From contig CM068583.1 of NCBI GenBank assembly GCA_035048485.1, forward strand, positions 69,921,731 to 69,985,730: 64,000 nt of DNA. Reading direction: 5' to 3'. Positions 1 to 48,400 of this stretch are shown here, in pieces (the first letter of the stretch is position 1; every line of letters begins with the position of its first letter). This DNA is from Pteria penguin. Its lineage: Eukaryota; Mollusca; Bivalvia; Pterioida; Pteriidae. A program made the translations under genes and the position numbers. The notes beneath the pieces were generated by a model. That model did not search any database. It saw nothing but the letters and a program-made list of their open reading frames with translations, and had not been told where the DNA came from.

Positions 1-125
1 AGTAAAAGATCCTTCACCGCTTCGGGTGAGTCCGTTGCAAAGGTACCCTATAAAATTCTATGCGTTGCATACATGTATATGAAATAATCGTGGAGTGACG
101 TGAAACAATAACCAATCATTCAATC
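1..125 (+). repeat. SINE family A, 3' part only
   Basis: Matches the 3' half of the tRNA-headed SINE at 35208-35450: the blocks AAAAGATCC, CTTCGGGT, TGCAAAGGT, a ...TGCATACAT... stretch and a tail of AAACAATAACCAATCATTCAATC occur in the same order. The tRNA-like head would lie before base 1, so the copy is cut by the window edge or 5'-truncated. Confidence 0.8.
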
Positions 126-1149
126 ATTTTATACGCTTACTAGTAGACATTTGGGTAACACACATGATCCGTGACCCGAATGTTTACGTACAGGACGGCG
201 AGGGAAACACGAGTCGTGACGCAGCAATATTACCCGACACCACACCCGACATAGTCATAGTACAATAAATGTCTTAATCTATTTACTCACTCTGTATATG
301 ACGACATAATCACATAATGAATTCATATACAAATATGTTAGATTATAAAGATTTACTTACGCAGGAATGTGATATTGTATGTGTGGTCGAAAATTTAACA
401 ACCTGCGTTAAAAAGAATCTTTGTAAAAGGACTGTTCAGAGCCATATTAATGTAGTTTGATGCATTGAAATTGTACAATTGTAATTTTATATAAATATAT
501 ATGGAGTCGAGTAACATTTACATAAAGTGCGACTTTTCGTGGGCGGAAACATCTAGAACGTTTACGTGACTCAACTAAATATTCAAAGTCACGAATTAGC
601 GAGTATCATGTTCCACTCCAGCGTGATGTATTTTGTTCTGTTTTATATGTCACCAATACCTTTGCTCTTATTTTATGCAGTTATACATGTATTGTGAGGA
701 ACAATCATTTCGAATTATTACAGTTACCAGCTAAATCGCCGAAAATTTATGAATAGCGAGCGCATTGTTTTTGTTGATTTATATAAAACATCGACTTCCC
801 TTACTAACTAAAAGTTCTGTTGTTTGGTATAAAGAATTCACAGAGATACATTTTGTAGATTGATCAACGTGTACAATTTATTGACTTTTTATATTTATAC
901 ATGTAGCATCAAAGGTTTGGGCGGCATCAAACCCCCAAAACTCCGGACACTTCTCAACAAGGACAAGTTAGTTGTAAAACCGAATCTTTTTTTTGTGAAA
1001 GTAGGTGCCCGGAAGGAGTAAGAGCCTCCTACATAGCAGCTAAAACTGCCATAAATCCCCCTCCCACAAAGAAATTATCATAACAATTCAGCGCTACACA
1101 TAATGTATGAACTGACCCCCCCCCCTCATATGCAGACAGGGGTAAAGAG
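126..1149. other. Upstream non-coding stretch, nothing recognised
   Basis: AT-rich DNA upstream of the metalloprotease gene. I see no convincing exon, tRNA or repeat match elsewhere in the window. Short runs of A, T and C only. Confidence 0.5.
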
Positions 1150-1340
1150 CATGACTGGATTGCAAACCAATTCCGGTCTGTAGTTTGGCGATGTCGTTCC
1201 GTCCGTCTGTCTGTCCGACAACATTTAGGCTAAGTTTTAGGTTGAAGCAAAATCTATTTGGCTGGATTGCAATGCAATTCCGATCTATATATTTGCGATG
1301 TCCGTCCGTTCGTCTGTCCGTCAACATTTGGTTAAATTTC
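1150..1340 (+). repeat. Two-copy tandem relic with CGTCCGT-rich core
   Basis: Two diverged units start near 1156 and 1262. Each reads GGATTGCAA..CAATTCCG.TCT, then GCGATGTC, then a run of CCGTC/TGTC, then CAACATTT. The GATGTCCGTCCGT signature is shared with the hairpin-headed elements at 26757 and 30953, so this is probably a relic of a related family. Confidence 0.6.
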
Positions 1341-2250
1341 AGAAACTAAGGGGAGTATAAAAACACTTCTCACATAGGTTCCTTATATTATGACTACAGC
1401 TTTCAAATCATACCATTACTTGTGACCTTGATCTTCGATTGTTTTTGGTTTTTTGTCGGGTTTCTATGGTTCTAATTTGTTTGTTTTTTGTGGGGTTTTA
1501 TTTTCTCTCTTTTTTTTTTTTTATTTTGTGGGGCTTTATTTATTTATTTATTTATTTATTTTGATGGGAGTTATACAGACCCACTTGGGCGTTATTTATT
1601 TATTAGTTTCACATATATTATTTATCTTATTATTTAATTTATTAATGTTTTGTATTTGTGGGGGTTTTTATCATTATTCCCCCCCCCCCTCTTTTTTTTT
1701 TTTTTATCAGAGATTAAATTTTGAATATGGGATTTGTTACATTTGGATAGTTCTGAAAAGTATGAATAAAAACAAAAACAGCTTACGTGCTGCGTCAAAG
1801 TTTACTTGAATTTAGTTTCTATTCATTATGTTTCAGGGGTGCTTTGAGCATATTTTACGAAGGTTAAATATTTCTCATGGTAGTCAATTTTTTTATACAG
1901 GGATTAGACATCCTCCGAGAATCTCCTTTCTTACGATAAACGTAGCCTTAATAAAATCGATTCAGGTATCTTAAAATATGTACATGGAAATTATCTCCCT
2001 TGGCGTTATCAGTGGGACTCCTTATTTTCAATTTAATTATAAAAGCAACCTAAACGTATTAGAAATTAAAAAGGGTGTACCCTTGATCATAGTACAATTT
2101 TTATTCAAAAATGCTACATAATATCACATAATATCATACTTTCTTACCCTGATTTGGTTTAATGTCTTGGTAATTACCGAATACACGATTTTAAATTTTG
2201 CATACCAATTGCTTACTAAATGGAATGTAAATTGGCACAGTTTAGAAACA
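1341..2250. other. Non-coding stretch before the promoter, low complexity
   Basis: Contains T-rich, TTTA-repeat (about 1537-1560), C-run and T-run sequence between 1440 and 1710. No exon or element recognised. An open frame at 1453-1809 is only translated low-complexity sequence. Confidence 0.5.
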
Positions 2251-2310
2251 TATAAAGCAGGAACAGGATCGTGTATAAGGAGATCTGAGAATCGTTCATT
2301 CATGTCGTAG
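2251..2310 (+). promoter_or_regulatory. Candidate core promoter (TATA box and initiator) of the metalloprotease gene
   Basis: TATAAAG lies at 2251-2257, 134 bp upstream of the chosen ATG. A TTCATTC initiator-like sequence lies about 45 bp downstream of the TATA box, so the 5' UTR would be roughly 90 bases. Position and motif are seen; use as a promoter is inferred. Confidence 0.45.
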
Positions 2311-2384
2311 ATCTACATGCAGATCAACCAGAACGGGTATCTTTAAATAAGGAGGCATTCTGATACACCATCTGATCTGACACA

Positions 2385-36776
<34,392 letters not shown>

Positions 36777-37139
36777 GTAATAAGGCAATGTTACTCAGTA
36801 CATACAGTAAATACTACCAGATCAATGTTATTCTATCAGTACATACAGTAAATACTACCAGATCAATGTTACTCTATCAGTACAAACAGTAACTACTACC
36901 AGATCCATGTTATTCTATCAGTACAAACAGTAAATACTACCAGATCAATGTTATTCTATCAATACAAACAGTAAATACTACCAGATCAATGTTATTCTAT
37001 CAGTTCATACAGTAAATACTACCAGATCAATGTTACTCTATCAGTACAAACAGTAACTACTACCAGATCCATGTTATTCTATCAGTACAAACAGTAAATA
37101 CTACCAGATCAATGTTATTCTATCAGTACAAACAGTAAA

Positions 37140-38535
37140 TACTACCAGATCAATGTTATTCTCATAGTACATACAGTACATACTACCAGGTGAATGTTAT
37201 TCTATCAGTACATACAGTACATACTACCAGGTGAATGTTATTCTATCAGTACATACAGTACATACTACCAGATCAATGTTATTCTCATAGTACATACAGT
37301 ACATACTACCAGGTGAATGTTATTCTATCAGTACATACAGTAAATACTACCAAATCAATGTTATTCTATCAGTACAAACAATAAATACTACCACATCCAT
37401 GTTACTCTATCAGTACATACAGTAAATACTACCAGATCAATGTTACTCTCTCAGTATATACAGTACATACTACCAGATCAATGTTATTCTATCAGCACAT
37501 ACAATAAATACTACCAGATCTATGTTACTCTCTCAGTACATACAGTAAATACTACCAGATCAATGTTACTCTCTCAGTATATACAGAACATACTACCAGA
37601 TCAATGTTATTCTATCAGTACATACAGTAAATACTACCAGATCCATGTTATTCTATCAGTACAAACAGTAAATACTACCAGATCAAAGTAACTCTCTCAG
37701 TACATACAGAAAATACAACCAGATCAATGTTATTTTATCAATACATACAGTAAATACTACCAGATCCATGTTATTCTATCAGTACAAACAGTAAATACTA
37801 CCAGATCAATGTTATTCTATCAGTACATACAGTAAATACTACCAGATCAATGTTATTCTCATAGTACATACAGTACATACTACCAGGTGAATGTTATTCT
37901 ATCAGTACATACAGTACATACTACCAGGTGAATGTTATTCTATCAGTACATACAGTACATACTACCAGATCAATGTTATTCTCATAGTACATACAGTACA
38001 TACTACCAGGTGAATGTTATTCTATCAGTACATACAGTAAATACTACCAAATCAATGTTATTCTATCAGTACAAACAATAAATACTACCACATCCATGTT
38101 ACTCTATCAGTACATACAGTAAATACTACCAGATCAATGTTACTCTCTCAGTATATACAGTACATACTGCCAGATCAATGTTATTCTATCAGCACATACA
38201 ATAAATACTACCAGATCTATGTTACTCTCTCAGTACATACAGTAAATACTACCAGATCAATGTTACTCTCTCAGTATATACAGAACATACTACCAGATCA
38301 ATGTTATTCTATCAGTACATACAGTAAATACTACCAGATCCATGTTATTCTATCAGTACAAACAGTAAATACTACCAGATCAAAGTAACTCTCTCAGTAC
38401 ATACAGAAAATACAACCAGATCAATGTTATTTTATCAATACATACAGTAAATACTACCAGATCCATGTTATTCTATCAGTACAAACAGTAAATACTACCA
38501 GATCAATGTTATTCTATCAGTACATACAGTAAATA
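37140..38535. repeat. Tandem duplication of a 697-bp satellite block (17 monomers)
   Basis: The variant series from CTCATAGTACATACAG... through CACATCCATG, CAGTATATACAG and CAAAGTAACTC is repeated with near identity 697 bp later (for example 37440 and 38137). 697 = 17 x 41. One A-to-G difference is seen near 38169. Confidence 0.9.
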
Positions 38536-38559
38536 CTACCAGATCAATGTTATTCTCTC

Positions 38560-41520
38560 AGTCCATATAGTAAATACTACCAGATCCATGTTATTCTATC
38601 AGTACATACAGTAAATACTACCAGATCAATGTTACTCTCTCAGTCCATACAGTCAATACTACCAGATCAATGTTATTCTATCAGTACATACAGTAAATAC
38701 TACCACATCAATGTTATTCTATCAGTCCAAACAGTAAATACTACCAGATCCATGTTATTCTATCAGTGCATACAGTAAATACTACCAGATCCATGTTATT
38801 CTATCAGTACAAACAGTAAATACTACCAGATCACTGTTAATCTCTCAGTACATACAGTAAATACTACCAGATTAATGTTATTCTATCAGTACATACAGTA
38901 AATACTGCCAGATCAATGTTATTCTCTCAGTACATACAGTAAATACTACCAGGTCCATGTTATTCTATCAGTACAAACAGTAAATTCTACCTCATCCATG
39001 TTACTCTATCAGTACATACAGTAAATACTACCAGATCAATGTTACTCTCTCAGTACAAACATTAAATACTACCAGATCAATGTTATTCTCATAGTACATC
39101 AGTACATACTACCAGATCAATGTTATTCTCTCAGTACATACAGTACATACTACCAGATCAATGTTATTCTATCATTACAAACAGTAAATACTACCAGATC
39201 AATGTTACTCTCTCAGTACAAACAGTAAATACTACCAGATCAATGTTATTCTCTCAGTACATACAGTAAATACTACCAGATCCATGTTATTCTATCAGTA
39301 CATACAGTAAATACTACCAGATCAATGTTATTCTATCAGTACAAACAGTAAATACTACCAGATCCATGTTATTTTATCCATACATACAGTAAATACTACC
39401 AGATCAATGTTATTCTATCAGTACATACAGTAAATACTACCAGAACCAGGTTATTCTATCAGTACAAACAGTAAATACTACCAGATCAATGTTATTCTCA
39501 TAGTACATACAGTACATACTACCAGGTGAATGTTATTCTATCAGTACATACAGTAAATACTAGCAGATCAATGTTATTCTATCAGTACAAACAGTAAATA
39601 CTACCACATCCATGTTACTCTATCAGTACATACAGTAAATACTACCAGATCAATGTTACTCTCTCAGTATATACAGTACATACTACCAGATCAATGTTAT
39701 TCTATCAGCACATACAGTAAATACTACCAGATCTATGTTATTCTATCAGTACATACAGTACATACTACCAGATCAGTGTTATTCTCTCAGTACATACAGT
39801 ACATACTACCAGATCAATGTTATTCTATCAGTACAAACAGTAAATACTACCAGATCAATGTTACTTTCTCAGTACAAACAGTAAATACTACCAGATCTAA
39901 GTTATTCTATCAGTACATACAGAAAATACTACCAGATCAATGTTATTCTATCAGTACATACAGTACATACTACCAGATCCATTTTATTCTATCAGTACAT
40001 ACAATAAATACTACCAGATCAATGTTACTCTATCAGTACATACAGTAATTACTACCAGATCCATGTTATTCTATCAGTACATACAGTAAATACTACCAGA
40101 TCAATGTTACTCTCTCAGTCCATACAGTCAATACTACCAGATCAATGTTATTCTATCAGTACATACAGTAAATACTACCACATCAATGTTATTCTATCAG
40201 TCCAAACAGTAAATACTACCAGATCCATGTTATTCTATCAGTACATACAGTAAATACTACCAGATCCATGTTATTCTATCAGTACAAACAGTAAATACTA
40301 CCAGATCACTGTTAATCTCTCAGTACATACAGTACATACTACCAGATTAATGTTATTCTATCAGTACATACAGTAAATACTGCCAGATCAATGTTATTCT
40401 CTCAGTACATACAGTAAATACTACCAGATTAATGTTATTCTATCAGTACAAACAGTAAATTCTACCACATCCATGTTACTCTATCAGTACATACAGTAAA
40501 TACTGCCAGATCAATGTTACTCTCTCAGTACAAACATTGAATACTACCAGATCAATGTTATTCTCATAGTACATCAGTACATACTACCAGATCAATGTTA
40601 TTCTCTCAGTACATACAGTACATACTACCAGATCAATGTTATTCTATCATTACAAACAGTAAATACTACCAGATCAATGTTACTCTCTCAGTACAAACAG
40701 TAAATACTACCAGATCAATGTTATTCTCTCAGTACATACAGTAAATACTACCAGATCCATGTTATTCTATCAGTACATACAGTAAATACTACCAGATCAA
40801 TGTTATTCTATCAGTACAAACAGTAAATACTACCAGATCCATGTTATTTTATCCATACATACAGTAAATACTACCAGATCAATGTTATTCTATCAGTACA
40901 TACAGTAAATACTACCAGAACCAGGTTATTCTATCAGTACAAACAGTAAATACTACCAGATCAATGTTATTCTCATAGTACATACAGTACATACTACCAG
41001 GTGAATGTTATTCTATCAGTACATACAGTAAATACTAGCAGATCAATGTTATTCTATCAGTACAAACAGTACATACTACCAGATCAGTGTTATTCTCTCA
41101 GTACTTACAGTACATACTACCAGATCAATGTTATTCTATCAGTACAAACAGTAAATACTACCAGATCAATGTTACTTTCTCAGTACAAACAGTAAATACT
41201 ACCAGATCTATGTTATTCTATCAGTACATACAGAAAATACTACCAGATCAATGTTATTCTATCAGTACATACAGTACATACTACCAGATCCATTTTATTC
41301 TATCAGTACATACAATAAATACTACCAGATCAATGTTACTCTCTCAGTCCATACAGTAAATACGACCAGATCAATGTTATTCTATCAGTACATACAGTAA
41401 ATACTACCAGAACCAGGTTATTCTATCAGTACAAACAGTAAATACTACCAGATCAATGTTATTATCATAGTACATACAGTACATACTACCAGGTGAATGT
41501 TATTCTATCAGTACATACAG
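38560..41520. repeat. Tandem duplication of a 1,475-bp satellite block (36 monomers)
   Basis: The rare marker CAGTCCATACAGTCAATACT occurs at 38641 and 40116, and CTCATAGTACATCAGTAC near 39088 and 40563, both 1,475 bp apart, with the same order of variants between. 36 x 41 = 1,476. Confidence 0.85.
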
Positions 41521-44500
41521 TAAATACTACCAGATCAATGTTATTCTATCAGTACAAACAGTAAATACTACCACATCCATGTTACTCTATCAGTACATAC
41601 AGTAAATACTACCAGATCAATGTTACTCTCTCAGTATATACAGTACATACTACCAGATCAATGTTATTCTATCAGCACATACAGTAAATACTACCAGATC
41701 TATGTTATTCTATCAGTACAACAGTAAATACTACCAGATCAATGTTACTCTCTCAGTACATACAGTAAATACTACCAGGTCAATTTTACTCTCTCAGTAT
41801 ATACAGAACATACTACCAGATCAATGTTATTCTCATAGTACATACAGTAAATACTACCAGAACCAGGTTATTCTATCCGTACAAACAGTAAATACTATCA
41901 GATCAATGTTATTTTATCAGTACATACAGTAAATACTACCAGATCAATGTTACTCTCTCAGTCCATACAGTAAATACTACCAGATCAATGTTATTCTATC
42001 AGTACATACAGTAAATACTACCACATCAATGTTATTCTATCAGTACATACAGTAAATATGACCAGATCAAAGCTATTCTATCAGTACAAACAGTAAATAC
42101 TACCAGATCAATGTTATTCTCTCAGTACATACAGTAAATACTACCATATCTATGTTATTCTATCAGTACATACAGAAAATACTACCAGATCAATGTTATT
42201 CTATCAGTACATACAGTACATACTACCAGATCCATGTTATTCTATCAGTACATATACTACCAGATCAATTTAATTCTCTCAGTACATACAGTACATACTA
42301 CCAGATCAATGTTATTCTATCAGTACAAACAGTAAATACTACCAGATCAATGTTACTCTCTCAGTACAAACAGTAAATACTACCAGATCAATGTTATTCT
42401 CTCAGTACATACAGTACATACTACCAGATCAATGTTATTCTATCAGTACAAACAGTAAATACAACCAGATCAATGTAACTCTCTCAGTACAAACAGTAAA
42501 TACTACCAGATCAATGTTATTCTCTCAGTACATACAGTAAATACTACCAGAACCAGGTTATTCTATCAGTACATACAGTAAATACTACCAGAACCAGGTT
42601 ATTCTATCAGTACAAATAACAAATACTACCAGATCAATGTTATTTTATCAGTACATACAGTAAATACTACCAGATCAATGTTACTCTCTCAGTCCATACA
42701 GTAAAGACTACCAGATCAATCTTATTCTATCAGTACATACAGTAAATACTACCAGATCTATGTTATTCTATCAGTACATACAGAACATACTACCAGATCA
42801 ATGTTATTCTATCAGTACATACAGTACATACTACCAGATCCATGTTATTCTATCAATACATACAGTAAATACTACCAGATCAATATTACTCTCTCAGTCC
42901 ATACAGTAAATACTACCAGATCAATGTTATTCTATCAGTACATACAGTAAATACTACCACATCAATGTTATTCTATCAGTACAAACAGTAAATACTACCA
43001 GATCAATGTTATTCTATCAGTACAAACAGTAAATACTACCAGATCAATGTTATTCTCTCAGTACATACAGTAAATACTACCAGATCTATGTTATTCTATC
43101 AGTACTTACAGAAAATACTACCAGATCAATGTTATTCTATCAGTACATACAGTACATACTACCAGATCCATGTTATTCTATCAGTACATACAGTACATAC
43201 TACTAGATCAATGTTATTCTCTCAGTACATACATTACATACTACCAGATCAATGTTATTCTATCAGTACAAACAGTAAATACTACCATATCATCGTTACT
43301 CTCTCAGTACAAACAGTAAATACTACCAGATCAATGTTATTCTCTCAGTACATACAGTAAATACTACCAGATCCATGTTATTCTATCAGTACATACAGTA
43401 AATACTACCAGATCAATGTTATTCTATCAGTACAAACAGTAATTACTACCAGATCCATGTTATTTTATCAGTACATACAGTAAATACTACCAGATCAATG
43501 TTATTCTATCAGTACATACAGTAAATACTACCAGAACCAGGTTATTCTATCAGTACAAACAGTAAATACTACCAGATCTATGTTATTCTATCAGTACAAA
43601 CAGTAAATACTACCAGATCAATGTTATTCTATCAGTACATACAGTAAATACTACCACATCAATGTTATTCTATCAGTACATACAGTAAATACTACCAGAT
43701 CCATGTTATTCTATCAGTACAAACAGTAAATACTACCAGATCAATGTTATTCTATCAGTACATACAGTAAATACTAGCAGATCAATGTTATTCTCTCAGT
43801 CCATACAGTACATACTACCAGATCCATGTTATTCTATGAGTACATACAGTAAATACTACCAGATCAATGTTACTCTCTCAGTCCATACAGTAAATACTTC
43901 CAGATCAATGTTATTCTATCAGTACAAACAGTAAATACTACCACATCAATGTTATTCTATCAGTCCAAACAGTAAATACTACCAGATCCATGTTATTCTA
44001 TCAGTACATACAGTAAATACTACCAGATCCATGTTATTCTATCAGTAAAAACAGTAAATACTACCAGATCACTGTTAATCTCTCAGTACATACAGTAAAT
44101 ACTACCAGATTAATGTTATTCTATCAGTACATACAGTAAATACTGCCAGATCAATGTTTTTCTCTCAGTACATACAGTACATACTTCCAGATCCATGTTA
44201 TTCTATCAGTACAAACAGTAAATTCTACAACATCCATGTTACTCTATCAGTACATACAGTAAATACTACCAGATCAATGTTACTCTCTCCGTACAAACAG
44301 TAAATACTACCACATCAATGTTACTCTCTCAGTACATACAGTAAATACTACCAGATCAATGTTATTCTATCAGTACATACAGTAAATACTACCAGATCAA
44401 TGTTATTTTATCAGTACATACAGTAAATACTACCAGATCAATGTTATTCTATCAGTACATACAGTAAATACTACCAGAACCAGGTTATTCTATCCCTACA

Positions 44501-45263
44501 AACAGTAAATACTACCAGATCAATGTTATTTTATCAGTACATACAGTAAATACTACCAGATCAATGTTACTCTCTCAGTCCATACAGTAAATACTACCAG
44601 ATCAATGTTATTCTATCAGTACATACAGTAAATACTACCACATCAATGTTATTCTATCAGTACAAACAGTAAATACTACCAGATCAATGTTACTCTCTCA
44701 GTACAAACAGTAAATACTACCAGATCAATGTCATTCTCTCAGTACATACAGTACATACTACCAGATCAATGTTATTCTATCAGTACAAACAGTAAATACT
44801 ACCAGATCAATGTTACTCTCTCAGTACAAACAGTAAATACTACCAGATCAATGTTATTCTCTCAGTACATACAGTAAATACTACCAGAACCAGGTTATTC
44901 TATCAGTACATACAGTAAATACTACCAGAACCAGGTTATTCTATCAGTACAAACAATAAATACTACCAGATCAATTTTATTTTATCAGTACATACAGTAA
45001 ATACTACCAGATCAATGTTACTCTCTCAGTCCATACAGTAAATACTACCAGATCAATGTTATTCTATCAGTACATACAGTAAATACTACCAGATCTATGT
45101 TATTCTATCAGTACATACAGAAAATACTACCAGATCAATGTTATTCTATCAGTACATACAGTACATACTACCAGATCCATGTTATTCTATCAGTACATAC
45201 AGTAAATACTACCAGATCAATGTTACTCTCTCAGTCCATATAGTAAATACTACCAGATCAATG

Positions 45264-45438
45264 AGGGGCAGGCTTGGTGTAGTGGTTAAGCGCTTGGCTT
45301 GCGGCGCCGACGATCCGGGTTCGATTTCCGGGTTGCACCACTATGTTTAAGAGGTTGGTAACCTCCTGCTTCCATGTCGCGATATAACTGAAATATTGTT
45401 GAAAGCGACGTAAAAACACAAATCAACCAAATCAACCA
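45264..45438 (+). repeat. SINE family B inserted in the satellite, copy 1
   Basis: 175 bp: head AGGGGCAGGCTTGGTGTAGT, A box TGGTGTAGTGG (45275-45285), B box GGTTCGATTTCC (from 45318), body and (ATCAACCAA)n tail. ACTACCAGATCAATG is present at both sides (45249-45263 and 45439-45453), a 15-bp target duplication of satellite sequence, after which the monomer continues in register. Confidence 0.96.
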
Positions 45439-48400
45439 ACTACCAGATCAATGTTATTCTATCAGTACATACAGTAAATACTACCACATCAATGTTATTC
45501 TATCAGTACAAACAGTAAATACTACCAGATCAATGTTATTCTATCAGTACAAACAGTAAATACTACCAGATCAATGTTATTCTATCAGTACAAACAGTAA
45601 TTACTACCAGATCCATGTTATTTTATCAGTACATACAGTAAATACTACCAGATCAATGTTATTCTATCAGTACATACAGTAAATACTACCAGAACCAGGT
45701 TATTCTATCAGTACAAACAGTAAATACTACCAGATCTATGTTATTCTATCACTACAAACAGTAAATACTACCAGATCAATGTTATTCTATCAGTACATAC
45801 AGTAAATACTACCACATCAATGTTATTCTATCAGTACATACAGTAAATACTACCAGATCCATGTTATTCTATCAGTACAAACAGTAAATACTACCAGATC
45901 AATGTTATTCTATCAGTACATACAGTAAATACTACCAGATCAATGTTATTCTCTCAGTCCATACAGTACATACTACCAGATCCATGTTATTCTATCAGTA
46001 CATACAGTAAATACTACCAGATCAATGTTACTCTCTCAGTCCATACAGTAAATACTACCAGATCAATGTTATTCTATCAGTACATACAGTAAATACTACC
46101 ACATCAATGTTATTCTATCAGTCCAAACAGTAAATACTACCAGATCCATGTTATTCTATCAGTACATACAGTAAATACTACCAGATCCATGTTATTCTAT
46201 CAGTAAAAACAGTAAATACTACCAGATCACTGTTAATCTCTCAGTACATACAGTAAATACTACCAGATTAATGTTATTCTATCAGTACATACAGTAAATA
46301 CTGCCAGATCAATGTTATTCTCTCAGTACATACAGTACATACTTCCAGATCCATGTTATTCTATCAGTACAAACAGTAAATTCTACAACATCCATGTTAC
46401 TCTATCAGTACATACAGTAAATACTACCAGATCAATGTTACTCTCTCAGTACAAACATTAAATACTACCAGATCAATGTTATTCTCATAGTACATCAGTA
46501 CATACTACCAGATCAATGTTATTCTCTCAGTACATACAGTACATACTACCAGATCAATGTTATTCTATCAGTACAAACAGTAAATACTACCAGATCAATG
46601 TTACTCTCTCAGTACAAACAGGAAATACTACCAGATCAATATTATTCTCTCAGTACATACAGTAAATACTACCAGATCCATGTTATTCTATCAGTACATA
46701 CAGTAAATACTACCGGATCAATGTTATTCTATCAGTACAAACAGTAAATACTACCACATCCATGTCACTCTATCAGTACATACAGTAAATACTACCAGAT
46801 CAATGTTACTCTCTCAGTATATACAGTACATACTACCAGATCAATGTTATTCTATCAGCACATACAGTAAATACTACCAGATCTATGTTATTCTATCAGT
46901 ACAACAGTAAATACTACCAGATCAATGTTACTCTCTCAGTACATACAGTAAATACTACCAGATCAATTTTACTCTCTCAGTATATACAGAACATACTACC
47001 AGATCAATGTTATTCTATCAGTTCATACAGTAAATACTACCAGAACCAGGTTATTCTATCAGTACAAACATTAAGTACTACCAGATCAATGTTATTTTAT
47101 CAGTACATACAGTAAATACTACCAGATCAATGTTACTCTCTCAGTCCATACAGTAAATACTACCAGATCAATGTTATTCTATCAGTACATACAGTAAATA
47201 CTACCACATCAATCTTATTCTATCAGTACATACAGTAAATACTACCAGATCAATGTTATTCTATCAGTACAAACAGTAAATACTACCAGATCAATGTTAT
47301 TCTCTCAGTACATACAGTAAATACTACCAGATCTATGTTATTCTATCAGTACATACAGAAAATACTACCAGATCAATGTTATTCTATCAGTACATACAGT
47401 ACATACTACCAGATCCATGTTATTCTATCAGTACATACAGTACATACTACCAGATCAATGTTATTCTATCAGTACATACAGTACATACTACCAGATCAAT
47501 GTTATTCTATCAGTACAAACAGTAAATACTACCAGATCAATGTTACTTTCTCAGTACAAACAGTAAATACTACCAGATCAATGTTATTCTCTCAGTACAT
47601 ACAGTAAATACTACCAGAATCAGGTTATTCTCTCAGTACATACAGTAAATACTACCAGAACCAGGTTATTCTATCAGTACAAACAGTAAATACTACCAGA
47701 TCAATGTTAGTTTATCAGTACATACAGTAAATACTACCAGATCAATGTTACTCTCTCAGTCCATACAGTAAATACTACCAGATCAATGTTATTCTATCAG
47801 TACATACAGTAAATACTACCAGATCTATGTTATTCTATCAGTACATACAGAAAATACTACCAGATCAATGTTATTCTATCAGTACATACAGTACATACTA
47901 CCAGATTCATGTTATTCTATCAGTATATACAGTAAATACTACCAGATCAATGTTACTCTCTCTGTCCATACAGTAAATACTACCAGATCAATTTTATTCT
48001 ATCAGTACATACAGTAAATACTACCACATCAATGTTATTCTATCAGTACATACAGTAAATACTACCAGATAAATGTTATTCTATCAGTACAAACAGTAAA
48101 TACTACCAGATCAATGTTATTCTCTCAGTACATACAGTAAATACTACCAGATCTATGTTATTCTATCAGTACATACAGAAAATACTACCAGATCAATGTT
48201 ATTCTATCAGTACATACAGTACATACTACCAGATCCATGTTATTCTATCAGTACATACAGTACATACTACGAAATCAATGTTATTCTCTCAGTACATACA
48301 GTACATACTACCAGATCAAAGTTATTCTATCAGTACAAACAGTAAATACTACCAGATCAATGTTACTCTCTCAGTACAAACAGTAAATACTACCAGATCA

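Noticed and set aside
45264..45340. Functional tRNA gene in the satellite
   Set aside because: It is the head of SINE family B with a body, tail and target duplication. The B box carries an extra T.
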